From: DATAQC01 sp038232455
GTDB taxonomy: Bacteria > Actinomycetota > Acidimicrobiia > Acidimicrobiales > AC-14
Reading direction: 5' to 3'
NCBI GenBank assembly: GCA_038232455.1
Contig: JBBSHU010000077.1
Coordinates: 1-13,858 of the forward strand
Length of the DNA: 13,858 bases
The notes under the pieces are model-generated. The model ran no database searches. It was not told where the DNA came from and was given only the letters and a program-made list of their open reading frames with translations. A program made the translations under genes and the position numbers. This document shows positions 1 to 6,811 of the stretch, one piece after another; within the stretch, counting starts at the first letter, position 1, and the number at the start of each line of letters is the position of its first letter.

Positions 1-371
1 CCGGCACCCCGCTCAGGGGGCCGCTCGGGCCCGGTCGGGCGGTTGTCGGTGTCGACCAGCACGATGGTAGGGACGAAGGCCACCAGCTCGGCGTCGATGA
101 ACTCGCCGTAGGTCAACACGATGATTCGGTGCCCGACGTCCACGAGATGGGCAGCCGCCCCGTTGAGCTGGATCTGCCCGGGACGACCGGGAATGGCGTA
201 GGTCTCGAAGCGGGCGCCGTTGTCGATGTCGAGGACGGCGACCTGTTCCCACTCCCGGATGTCGGCCCGCTCCATCAGATCGACATCCACGGTGATCGAC
301 CCCTCGTAGTGCAGGTCGGTACTGGTGACTACGGCCCGGTGGATCTTGCTCTTGAGCATGCGGCGGCGCAT
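1..371 (-). CDS. panD: Aspartate 1-decarboxylase (PanD), 3' end cut by the window edge
   Basis: PanD converts L-aspartate to beta-alanine for pantothenate synthesis, using a pyruvoyl group formed by self-cleavage. The protein begins MRRRMLKSKIHRA and has YEGS with Gly24-Ser25, the self-processing site at the same numbering as E. coli PanD. RFETYAI (with the Arg, Thr and Tyr of the active site) and the LNGAAAH motif follow. The ATG at 371-369 shares its A with the panC stop (TGATG), so translation is probably coupled, and this fixes the start. About 123 codons are present and no stop is reached; most of the catalytic core is inside the window, since the family is usually 115-140 residues. One oddity is the segment between TYAI and NGAA, which is about two residues shorter than in E. 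coli and lacks the usual RGS. Identity is near certain. Confidence 0.95.
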   Translation of the reverse strand, partial: MRRRMLKSKIHRAVVTSTDLHYEGSITVDVDLMERADIREWEQVAVLDIDNGARFETYAIPGRPGQIQLNGAAAHLVDVGHRIIVLTYGEFIDAELVAFVPTIVLVDTDNRPTGPERPPERGA

Positions 372-1333
372 CAGGCGCTCCTTCTCTGGTCCTGCCGGGA
401 TGTCTGGGCCGTCACGGTTACACCCACGTTGTCGATCAGGCGGGTACCGCCCACCGTGGCTGCGAGGAGGAGCCGCACCTCACCGGCCAGCCGGTCGAGG
501 GGCGCCAGGTCGTCGGCCCGCACCACGGCGGCGTAGTCGAGGCCGACCAGCGGTTCCCCGGCGACGGCATCGGTCAGATGGCGGCGAACGACGATCGGGT
601 CGCGCTCGCCGGCATCGACCAGGGCGGCGGCCCCGGCCAGGGCACCGGACAGTGCCAGGGCAGCCCGGCGTTCGACCGACGAGAGGCGCCCATTGCGACT
701 GGAGCAGGCCAGGCCGTCGGGGTCGCGCACGGTGGGGCAGGCGACGACGTCGACCGGCAGGGACCGGTCGTCGACCATGGCCCGCACGACCAGAAGCTGT
801 TGCCAGTCCTTCTCCCCGAAATAGGCGCGGCAGGGCCCGGCGGCGCGGAAGAGCCTGGCCACCACCTCGGCAACCCCTGCGAAATGACCGGGGCGGCTCA
901 TCCCCTCGTAGACGTCGGTGAGCACCCTGAAGCGCCCGGCGGGGAGAGCGGGGACCGGGGTGGTGGCCGGCGTCGGGTACATCTCGGCCACCGACGGAGC
1001 GAAGACGATGTGGCCGCCGCCTTCGCTCACCACCGCGAGGTCGGTGTCGAGCATGCGGGGGTAGGTGGCCAGGTCCTGCGCCGACGCGAACTGCAAGGGG
1101 TTGACGAAGACGGTGACGGCCACCACGTCGCACTCGTCGGCGGCCCGCCGGACGAGGGAGAGGTGGCCCTGATGGAGCGCACCCATGGTCGGCACCAGGC
1201 CCACGATGAACCCGTCGGCCCGGGCTCTGTCGAGACGAGCGCTCAAGTCGGCCGCCCGGTCGACCACCGTCACCCCGCCGTCGGGAGACGGGCTGGCATT
1301 ACCGCCGTCCAGGCGGTCGGGTGCTTCCCACAC
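371..1333 (-). CDS. panC: Pantothenate synthetase (PanC)
   Basis: This cytoplasmic enzyme joins pantoate and beta-alanine with ATP to give pantothenate. All family motifs are visible: VPTMGALHQGHLSLV (residues about 47-61, ATP-binding HxGH), VFVNPLQF, MSRPGHFAGV, YFGEKDWQQL and RDPDGLACSSRN (KMSKS-like loop). It has 320 residues, about 35-40 more than E. coli PanC, partly from an N-terminal extension of about 20 residues before the conserved core. The GTG at 1333 is still chosen because GGGAGG lies six bases upstream. The in-frame GTG codons at 1273 and 1267 would give a more usual N-terminus but have no comparable ribosome binding site. The gene follows folK after 48 bp and overlaps panD by one base, so beta-alanine supply and its use are encoded together. 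Confidence 0.96.
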   Translation of the reverse strand: MWEAPDRLDGGNASPSPDGGVTVVDRAADLSARLDRARADGFIVGLVPTMGALHQGHLSLVRRAADECDVVAVTVFVNPLQFASAQDLATYPRMLDTDLAVVSEGGGHIVFAPSVAEMYPTPATTPVPALPAGRFRVLTDVYEGMSRPGHFAGVAEVVARLFRAAGPCRAYFGEKDWQQLLVVRAMVDDRSLPVDVVACPTVRDPDGLACSSRNGRLSSVERRAALALSGALAGAAALVDAGERDPIVVRRHLTDAVAGEPLVGLDYAAVVRADDLAPLDRLAGEVRLLLAATVGGTRLIDNVGVTVTAQTSRQDQRRSA

Positions 1334-1339
1334 AAGATT

Positions 1340-1345
1340 CCTCCC
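1340..1345 (-). promoter_or_regulatory. Ribosome binding site deciding the panC start
   Basis: On the minus strand GGGAGG is followed by six bases and then GTG at 1333-1331. It is among the best Shine-Dalgarno matches in the window and supports the longer PanC N-terminus over the internal GTG codons. Confidence 0.6.
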
Positions 1346-1381
1346 ACGTTCCGGCCCCGGCGTTCGGGTGCCGTTCGTGGG

Positions 1382-1846
1382 CTACAGCGTACCCGCCGGG
1401 CGGACGTCTCCTTCGGCCCGCTCCTCCCACGCCACGGGTACCACGTCGGGCGCGATGTCGGCGAGAGGTGCCAGCACGAAGCGGCGCTCGTACATGCGGG
1501 GGTGGGGAACGACCAGGTCGGGTTCGTCGATCCGCAGGTCGCCGACCAGGAGGATGTCGACGTCGAGGGTCCGTGGCCCGTACCGCTCGGCCCGGACCCG
1601 GCCGGCCGCCTCCTCCAGATCCCGAGCCAGGCCCAGCAGATCCCGCGGAGCCATGTCGGTCCGGAGCTCGACAACGACGTTGAGGTACGGGCCCTGCCCG
1701 GTCGGACCGCCGAGGGGCTCGGTTTCGTACACCGGCGACACCCGCACCACATCGGGCAGCCCGGCGACGGCGTCGCGCAGTTGGGCGTGGCGATCGCCGA
1801 GGTTCGACCCGAGCCCGAGGAAAGCGCGGCGCGGGTCGACGGTCAC
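1382..1846 (-). CDS. folK: 2-amino-4-hydroxy-6-hydroxymethyldihydropteridine pyrophosphokinase (HPPK)
   Basis: FolK transfers pyrophosphate from ATP to 6-hydroxymethyl-7,8-dihydropterin, making the pterin substrate for FolP. The 154-residue protein has the full HPPK signature: FLGLGSNLGDR near residue 9, SPVYETEPLG, GPYLNVVVEL, RYGPRTLDVDILL (catalytic Asp pair binding magnesium) and VPHPRMYERRFVLAPL. Length is normal for a single-domain HPPK. The start is GTG at 1846, which overlaps the folB stop as GTGA, the usual sign of translational coupling. The short C-terminal tail after IAPDVVPVAW is not conserved. panC follows after 48 bp. Identity is secure. Confidence 0.96.
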   Translation of the reverse strand: MTVDPRRAFLGLGSNLGDRHAQLRDAVAGLPDVVRVSPVYETEPLGGPTGQGPYLNVVVELRTDMAPRDLLGLARDLEEAAGRVRAERYGPRTLDVDILLVGDLRIDEPDLVVPHPRMYERRFVLAPLADIAPDVVPVAWEERAEGDVRPAGTL

Positions 1847-2235
1847 CCGCCCGGAAGTCGGCGGGGGGCGGAACGGCTGACCCGGACGCCGGCGGTGGCC
1901 AGGTCGACGGGCACGGGGGGACGAAGCTTGCGTACTCCCACGGTCACCGACGTGACCCGGGCCAGGGCGACGACCTCCTTGGCGATCCGCTCGGCCAGGC
2001 CCTCGAGCAGGGTGAAGTGCTCCTCGGTGGCCACCCGCACGGCGACCCGGGCCACAGCCCCGTAGTCGACGGTGTCGGCCAGGGCATCGGTTCGCCCCGG
2101 GCTGATCAGGTCGGCCTCCACGTCGAGGTCGATCTCGAGAGGCTGGGGGCGCTCACGCTCCTCGGCCAGGGCGCCGCAGATGCCCAGCACCCGCAGACCC
2201 CGCAGCTCGATCCGGTCGCCGTCACCCGATGGCAC
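1843..2235 (-). CDS. folB: Dihydroneopterin aldolase
   Basis: FolB cleaves 7,8-dihydroneopterin to 6-hydroxymethyl-dihydropterin and glycolaldehyde, the step before FolK. The 130-residue sequence shows DRIELRGLRVLGICGALAEE near the N-terminus (catalytic region), an RPQPLEIDLDVEADL strand, DTVDYGAV, HFTLLEGLAERIA and VTVGVRKLRPPVPVDLATAGV, all typical of bacterial DHNA. The start is GTG at 2235, 9 bp after the stop of the upstream pseudophosphatase gene; the only purine-rich stretch upstream (GGAG) is about 13 bases away, so initiation may depend on the upstream gene. The C-terminal tail RSAPRRLPGG is variable. The stop overlaps folK by 4 bases. Identity is secure, the start fairly so. Confidence 0.94.
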   Translation of the reverse strand: MPSGDGDRIELRGLRVLGICGALAEERERPQPLEIDLDVEADLISPGRTDALADTVDYGAVARVAVRVATEEHFTLLEGLAERIAKEVVALARVTSVTVGVRKLRPPVPVDLATAGVRVSRSAPRRLPGG

Positions 2236-2244
2236 GGCCGCCGT

Positions 2245-2886
2245 TCACGCTCCTGTCGGGCCCGACCGGCGCCCCGAGCGCGATGCGGGGGAGGCCCGGC
2301 CTCCTGAGCGCGATGCCGGCGTCGAGCGGCCTTCGGGACGCGACGTCGGGGCGGCGCGGCCCTTCGACCGGGATCTCGGGGGCGGCGGCGCGACCATGGC
2401 CGAGGCGGCGCTGACGACCTCCCGCCCGATGGGTCCCATCTGGCGTTGGTTGAGCTGCTCCACGATGGCGATGGCCTGGGCCGGATCGGTGACCAGGCCG
2501 GCGTACACCAGGTACCCGGCGGAGATGCCCTGCAGCCGATCGCTCAACTCCTCCTGGTGGATGAGTACCCGTTCTCCGGCCTCGAGCCACCCCTTCAGCT
2601 GGGGCAGAAGGTCGGTCAGTACCTCCGGGGCGCTGTCGTGGGGACCGAAGGGGATGTGCACCGAGACGACCCCGGCCTCGTCGTAGGCGTGGAGATTGTG
2701 GGGCGACGGCAGCAGGGATACGACGCGGTTGAATCCCTGTTCCCGGATCCAGATGATCTCCTCTTGGCGGCGCACGGGACGGTGGGAGCGGGCATAGCCG
2801 CCGGGGCGCTCACTGACGGCCAGTTGGTCCTTGATGATCCACGCGAAATTGCGGGGGGCGATCCCCGATGCCCACTTGCCTTTCAC
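2245..2886 (-). CDS. Tyrosine/dual-specificity phosphatase-like protein lacking the catalytic cysteine
   Basis: The first 160 residues look like a cysteine-phosphatase domain. A strand (GFNRVVSLLPSPHNLHAYDE, residues 51-70) is followed by VVSVHIPFGPHDSAPEVL, with Asp84 in a plausible general-acid position. The P-loop equivalent is RVLIHQEELSDRLQG (106-120), then a helix SAGYLVYAGLVTDPAQAIAIVEQL as in the family. In active members the loop reads HCxxGxxR; here Cys is Gln111 and Gly is Leu114, while His110 and Arg117 remain. I infer a pseudophosphatase that may bind a phosphorylated ligand or a partner rather than hydrolyse it. Residues 171-210 form a Ser/Arg/Pro-rich tail of four 10-residue repeats, probably disordered. 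The start is GTG at 2886, 13 bp after folP, with folB 9 bp downstream, so it belongs to the folate operon. No function is known to me. Confidence 0.75.
   Translation of the reverse strand: MKGKWASGIAPRNFAWIIKDQLAVSERPGGYARSHRPVRRQEEIIWIREQGFNRVVSLLPSPHNLHAYDEAGVVSVHIPFGPHDSAPEVLTDLLPQLKGWLEAGERVLIHQEELSDRLQGISAGYLVYAGLVTDPAQAIAIVEQLNQRQMGPIGREVVSAASAMVAPPPPRSRSKGRAAPTSRPEGRSTPASRSGGRASPASRSGRRSGPTGA
2267..2386. repeat. Four degenerate 30-bp tandem repeats inside a coding region
   Basis: Units start at 2267, 2297, 2327 and 2357, each opening with CGGC. They are in frame and encode, in protein order, RSRSKGRAAP, TSRPEGRSTP, ASRSGGRASP and ASRSGRRSGP. The unit length of exactly 10 codons suggests growth by in-frame duplication followed by drift. 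The copies share the Ser-Arg...Gly-Arg...Pro pattern. Confidence 0.75.
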
Positions 2887-2899
2887 GACTTCAGCCCCT

Positions 2900-3667
2900 T
2901 CATGGCTCGAGCCGGGCCAGTTGGGCGGTGGCGGCCACGTCGTGAACCCTGACCATGGTCGCTCCCCGGCTGATCGCCCAGGCGGCCGTGGCCAGCGACG
3001 CCTCGAGGCGGTCGGTGGCGGGTTTCCCGAGAAACGACTTCCGGCTGGTGCCGACCATCACCGGGAACCCGGCGTCGACCAGCACGTCGAGGTGGCGGAG
3101 CAGGGTCAGGTTGTGGGCTGCGGTCTTGGCGAAACCAATGCCGGGGTCCACCCAGACCTCGCGCACGCCGGCGTCACGGGCCTTCCGGGCCCGGTCGACC
3201 AGGTGGTCGCGCACCTCGATCACGACGTCGTCGTAGTTGGCGTCGGACTGCATGGTGGCGGGCTCACCCTTCATGTGCATGGCCACCCAACCCACCTCGG
3301 CGTCGGCAGCCACGTCCCAGAGGCACGAGGACACGTCGTTGACGAGGGTGGCACCGGCGGCCACGGCGGCCTCGGCCACGCCTGGCTTGCGGGTGTCGAC
3401 CGAGACACGGACGTGGGGAGCGAGGGCCTCGATCACGGGGACGACGCGCCGGCGTTCCTCGGCCTCGTCGACGGGCTCCGCTCCCGGCCGGGTGCTCTCG
3501 CCGCCCACGTCGACCACGTCGGCCCCTTCGGCGACCAGATCGAGGCCGTGGGCCACCGCGGAGTCGGTGTCGAACCACCGTCCGCCGTCGAAAAAGGAGT
3601 CGGGAGTGACGTTCAGGACTCCCATGATCAGTGGCGGCACATACGGATCGTACTGGTTCACCGGCAC
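2900..3667 (-). CDS. folP: Dihydropteroate synthase
   Basis: FolP condenses 6-hydroxymethyl-dihydropterin pyrophosphate with p-aminobenzoate to give dihydropteroate; it is the sulfonamide target. The 255-residue TIM-barrel protein has IMGVLNVTPDSFFDGG (14-29), DVGGESTRPGA (53-63), VSVDTRKPGVAEAA (88-101), LVNDVSS, DPGIGFAKTAAHNL (174-187), GTSRKSFLG (206-214) and MVRVHDVA (238-245). MHMKGEPATMQ has Lys133 where many members have Arg. The start at GTG 3667 gives a short lead before the first motif; GTG at 3661 is nearly equivalent, and neither has a clear ribosome binding site. folE ends 48 bp upstream. Its pterin substrate comes from FolB/FolK, encoded two genes downstream; no p-aminobenzoate genes are in this window. 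Confidence 0.96.
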   Translation of the reverse strand: MPVNQYDPYVPPLIMGVLNVTPDSFFDGGRWFDTDSAVAHGLDLVAEGADVVDVGGESTRPGAEPVDEAEERRRVVPVIEALAPHVRVSVDTRKPGVAEAAVAAGATLVNDVSSCLWDVAADAEVGWVAMHMKGEPATMQSDANYDDVVIEVRDHLVDRARKARDAGVREVWVDPGIGFAKTAAHNLTLLRHLDVLVDAGFPVMVGTSRKSFLGKPATDRLEASLATAAWAISRGATMVRVHDVAATAQLARLEP

Positions 3668-3715
3668 GTCAGAGGGATGGTCCGAACGGGGCCAGGTGCG
3701 GCGATGGGGACGCAG

Positions 3716-4285
3716 TCAACGACGGCCGCGGATGAAATCCATCGCCTCGGCCCTGGTGGCCGGGTCCAGGAACTGGCCGCGTACCGCCGAGGTGACGGCG
3801 ACCGTTCCGGGGGTGCGTACCCCCCGCATGGTCATGCACAGATGCTCGGCCTCGACCACGACCAGGACACCGCGCGGTTGGAGACTGGCGACCACCTCGT
3901 CGGCGATCTGGGCGGTGAGACGCTCCTGGACCTGGGGTCGGCGGGCGTAGGAGCCCACCAGGCGCACGAGCTTGGACAGGCCGGTGATGCGCCCGTCTTC
4001 GGCCGGGATGTAGGCAACGTGGGCCTTTCCCACGAAGGGGATGAGGTGGTGCTCGCACACGGAGGCGAGGGGGATGTCCTTGACCATCACCATCTCGTCG
4101 TGGTCGGCGGCGAAGGTGACGGTCAGATGCTCCCCGGCGGGATCGTCGAGCCCGGCGAAGAGCTCTGCGTACATGTCCGCCACCCGCTCCGGCGTTCGGG
4201 CCAACCCTTCGCGATCGGGATCCTCACCGATCGCCTGGAGTATCTCCCGGACGGCGCTGGTCACCCGGTCGCGGTCGACGGCCAT
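3716..4285 (-). CDS. folE: GTP cyclohydrolase I, type IA
   Basis: FolE opens GTP to 7,8-dihydroneopterin triphosphate, the first committed step of folate synthesis. The 189-residue length is normal. Motifs are EGLARTPERVADMY (26-39), SVCEHHLIPFVGKAHVAYIP (zinc Cys and catalytic His), GLSKLVRLVGSYARRPQVQE and EAEHLCMTMRGVRTPG, which carries the second zinc cysteine. Retention of both cysteines places it in the zinc-dependent type IA group rather than the zinc-independent FolE2 (type IB). The ATG at 4285 is 15 bp after the ftsH stop, and folP begins 48 bp beyond the gene. Identity is secure. Confidence 0.97.
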   Translation of the reverse strand: MAVDRDRVTSAVREILQAIGEDPDREGLARTPERVADMYAELFAGLDDPAGEHLTVTFAADHDEMVMVKDIPLASVCEHHLIPFVGKAHVAYIPAEDGRITGLSKLVRLVGSYARRPQVQERLTAQIADEVVASLQPRGVLVVVEAEHLCMTMRGVRTPGTVAVTSAVRGQFLDPATRAEAMDFIRGRR

Positions 4286-4300
4286 GGGCTTCGACGCTGG

Positions 4301-6169
4301 TCAGGGTGTGGAAAGTGGGCGTACCGGCCGGGCGGCCGATGCCCCACCGGTTGTCGTTCGCCCCGACCCGCGCGCCACGTCGGAGAAGATCTCCATGACC
4401 TCGGGAGTGTCGAGCGTCTCCTTCTCGATGAGGGCGTCGGCCAGGCGGTCGAGGGTGGCCCGGTAGGTCACGAGCACCTTCCGGGCCTGGTCGTGGGCAT
4501 CGTCGATGAGGCGTCGGACCTCAGCGTCGATGTGGGCGGCGACCTGGTCGGAATAGTTGGGCTGGTGCCCGAAGTCGCGGCCGAGAAACACCTCGCCCTG
4601 CTTCTGGCCCAGGGCCTGGGGCCCGATCTCGTCGCTCATGCCGTACTCGGTGACCATGGCCCGGGCGATCTCGGTGGCCTTCTCGATGTCGTTCTGGGCG
4701 CCGGTGGTGGGATCGAGGAAGATGAGTTCCTCGGCCGTGCGACCGCCGAGGAGCATGGCCAGCTGGTCCTGGAGCTGGGAGCGGCTCACCAGGTACTTGT
4801 CCTCGGTGGGCAGGGCCAGGGTCCAGCCCAGCGCCCGGCCCCGGGCGATGATCGAGATTTTGTGGATGGGATCGGCGTTGGGGAGGGCGTGGCCGACGAG
4901 GGCGTGGCCCCCCTCGTGATAGGCGATGACCCGCTTCTCCTCGTCGGAGATGAGGCGGGACTTCCGTTCGGGCCCGGCGATGACCCGGTCGATGGCCTCC
5001 TCCAGCTGGGGCATGCCGATCTCGGAGAAGCCCCGGCGGGCCGTCAGCAGGGCCGACTCGTTCATGAGATTGGCCAGGTCGGCACCCGTGAACCCGGGGG
5101 TCCGCCGGGCCAGCACGCTGATGTCGACGCCCTTGGCCAGGGGCTTGTCCTTGGCGTGGACGTTGAGGATGGCCCGCCGACCCTCGAGGTCGGGGCGGTC
5201 GACGACGATCTGACGGTCGAAGCGTCCGGGACGCAGGAGGGCGGGGTCGAGGATGTCGGGACGGTTGGTGGCGGCGATCAGGATGACCCCGGTCGTGGTG
5301 TCGAAGCCGTCCATCTCCACGAGGAGCTGGTTGAGGGTCTGCTCCCGTTCGTCGTGGCCGCCACCCATGCCGGCACCGCGGTGGCGGCCGACGGCGTCGA
5401 TCTCGTCGACGAACACGATGGCGGGGGCGCTCCCCTTGGCCTGGGTGAACAGGTCGCGGACCCGGCTGGCGCCGACGCCCACGAACATCTCCACGAAGTC
5501 GGAGCCCGAGATGGAGAAGAACGGCACACCGGCCTCACCGGCCACGGCGCGGGCCAGGAGGGTCTTGCCCGTACCCGGCGGACCGAACAACAGGACGCCT
5601 TTGGGGATCTTGGCTCCCATGGCCTGGAACTTGGCCGGGGCTTCCAGGAACTCCTTGATCTCCTGGAGCTCCTCGACGGCCTCGTCGGCTCCGGCCACGT
5701 CGGCGAAAGTGACCTTGGGCTGGTCCTTGTTCACCGTCTTGGTCTTGGCCTTGCCGAACTGCATCACCCGGTTGCCGCCACCCTGCATGGTGTTCATCAC
5801 GAACAGGAAGGCACCGATCAGCAGGATGAACGGCAGGAGGTTCTCCACCAGCGACAACCAGAGCGGGGTGTCCTCGTGGTTGACCTTGAAATTGATCTTG
5901 GCCGCCCGCATCTCGTCGATGACCTTGGGGGCGTCGTCTTTGACGTAGCTGACCTTGTACTCGTCGCCGTTGGACAGCTTTCCGCTGATGGTGCCCGAGC
6001 GGTCGCCGACGGTGGCCGTCTTGACCTGGCTCTCGGCCAGCTTGGTCTCGAACTGGTCGAGCCGGAGCTTGGTGGAATCGGCACCGGCCCGGAAGACGCC
6101 GCCCAGGACCACGATGGCGACGAGGGCGACGAGGATGTAGACCACCGGCCGGCGGAGGAACTTGGTCAC
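4301..6169 (-). CDS. ftsH: ATP-dependent zinc metalloprotease FtsH
   Basis: FtsH is a hexameric membrane AAA+ protease that extracts and degrades misfolded membrane proteins and selected regulators. Order of elements in the 622 residues: transmembrane helix at about 9-27, an extracytoplasmic domain of about 75 residues, a second helix at about 108-127, Walker A GPPGTGKT (196-203), Walker B IVFVDEIDA (251-259), the second region of homology TNRPDILDPALLRPGRFDRQ (301-320), the zinc motif HEGGH (418-422), and the third zinc ligand Asp494 in TGAQNDIEKAT. The start is GTG at 6169 with only a weak ribosome binding site, but it places the first helix correctly. The C-terminal tail is low in complexity and ends SAARPVRPLSTP. 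hpt is 45 bp upstream and folE 15 bp downstream, as in other actinobacteria. Confidence 0.97.
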   Translation of the reverse strand: MTKFLRRPVVYILVALVAIVVLGGVFRAGADSTKLRLDQFETKLAESQVKTATVGDRSGTISGKLSNGDEYKVSYVKDDAPKVIDEMRAAKINFKVNHEDTPLWLSLVENLLPFILLIGAFLFVMNTMQGGGNRVMQFGKAKTKTVNKDQPKVTFADVAGADEAVEELQEIKEFLEAPAKFQAMGAKIPKGVLLFGPPGTGKTLLARAVAGEAGVPFFSISGSDFVEMFVGVGASRVRDLFTQAKGSAPAIVFVDEIDAVGRHRGAGMGGGHDEREQTLNQLLVEMDGFDTTTGVILIAATNRPDILDPALLRPGRFDRQIVVDRPDLEGRRAILNVHAKDKPLAKGVDISVLARRTPGFTGADLANLMNESALLTARRGFSEIGMPQLEEAIDRVIAGPERKSRLISDEEKRVIAYHEGGHALVGHALPNADPIHKISIIARGRALGWTLALPTEDKYLVSRSQLQDQLAMLLGGRTAEELIFLDPTTGAQNDIEKATEIARAMVTEYGMSDEIGPQALGQKQGEVFLGRDFGHQPNYSDQVAAHIDAEVRRLIDDAHDQARKVLVTYRATLDRLADALIEKETLDTPEVMEIFSDVARGSGRTTTGGASAARPVRPLSTP

Positions 6170-6214
6170 AGTGTCTTCAGGTTACCGGGCCCTTCGGGCT
6201 CCCGGGACCCGGGG

Positions 6215-6775
6215 TCACTGCCTCTCGCCCGGCGGGCTGGCGTACACGCAGACACTGGGAAGGTTGCGGTAGCGCTCGCCCACGTCGAGGCCGTAACCGA
6301 TGACGAAATCAGGCGGGATACGGAACCCCACGTAGCGCAGGTCCGGATTATGGGTTTGCATCCCGTCACGCAGGAGGAGGGCGCACACCTCGAGCGACGC
6401 CGGGTGGCGCGCCTGGAGGTTCTTGCGCAGGTACGACAAGGTCAGGCCGCTGTGGACGATGTCCTCCACGATCACCACGTGGCGGTCGGTGAGGTCGAGG
6501 TCGAGGTCCTTGACGATGCGGACCACGCCGCTGGTCTTGGTGGCGCTGCCGTAGGACGACACGGCCATGAAGTCGAACTCCACGGGAAGGTCGATGGCCC
6601 GGGCCAGGTCGCTCATGAACACGAAGGCCCCTTTGAGGACGCCGACGAGGAGGGGTGCCTTGCCGGCGTAGTCGGCGGTGATCTCGGCACCCAGGGCGAC
6701 GATGCGATCGGCTAGCTGCTCGGCGGAGATGACGACGGGTCCGATGTGGTCGTCCGGAGCGAGGCTCACGGCCAC
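6215..6775 (-). CDS. hpt: Hypoxanthine phosphoribosyltransferase with altered active-site residues
   Basis: The protein belongs to the purine salvage phosphoribosyltransferases, which make IMP or GMP from base and PRPP. Visible elements in 186 residues are LLVGVLKGAFVFMSDLARA (42-60), the flexible-loop SYGSATKTSG (74-83), the PRPP motif VVIVEDIVHSGLTL (100-113), and PPDFVIGYGLDVGERYRNLP (154-173). The PRPP motif normally reads EDIIDTG or EDIVDSG; here the Asp that acts as general base is His108 (codon CAC, 6454-6452). The lysine that contacts the base in LLxK is Arg136. So the family is certain, but substrate range or activity could differ. The start is GTG at 6775 with a weak GGGTGG upstream. 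It lies between tilS (36 bp) and ftsH (45 bp), its usual actinobacterial position. Confidence 0.9.
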   Translation of the reverse strand: MAVSLAPDDHIGPVVISAEQLADRIVALGAEITADYAGKAPLLVGVLKGAFVFMSDLARAIDLPVEFDFMAVSSYGSATKTSGVVRIVKDLDLDLTDRHVVIVEDIVHSGLTLSYLRKNLQARHPASLEVCALLLRDGMQTHNPDLRYVGFRIPPDFVIGYGLDVGERYRNLPSVCVYASPPGERQ

Positions 6776-6811
6776 GACGGTAGACCACCCGACCGGGACG
6801 GGCGGGCCTGG

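Noticed and set aside
578..2065. A 495-codon plus-strand frame opposite panC, folK and folB.
   Set aside because: It is a shadow of three confirmed genes on the minus strand, with no recognisable motif.
2831..6715. A 1294-codon open frame on the plus strand opposite folP, folE, ftsH and hpt.
   Set aside because: It is strictly antisense to four well-identified genes. Its product is Gly/Val/His/Asp-rich with no domain, as expected when GC-rich codons are read on the other strand. Length alone is not evidence here.
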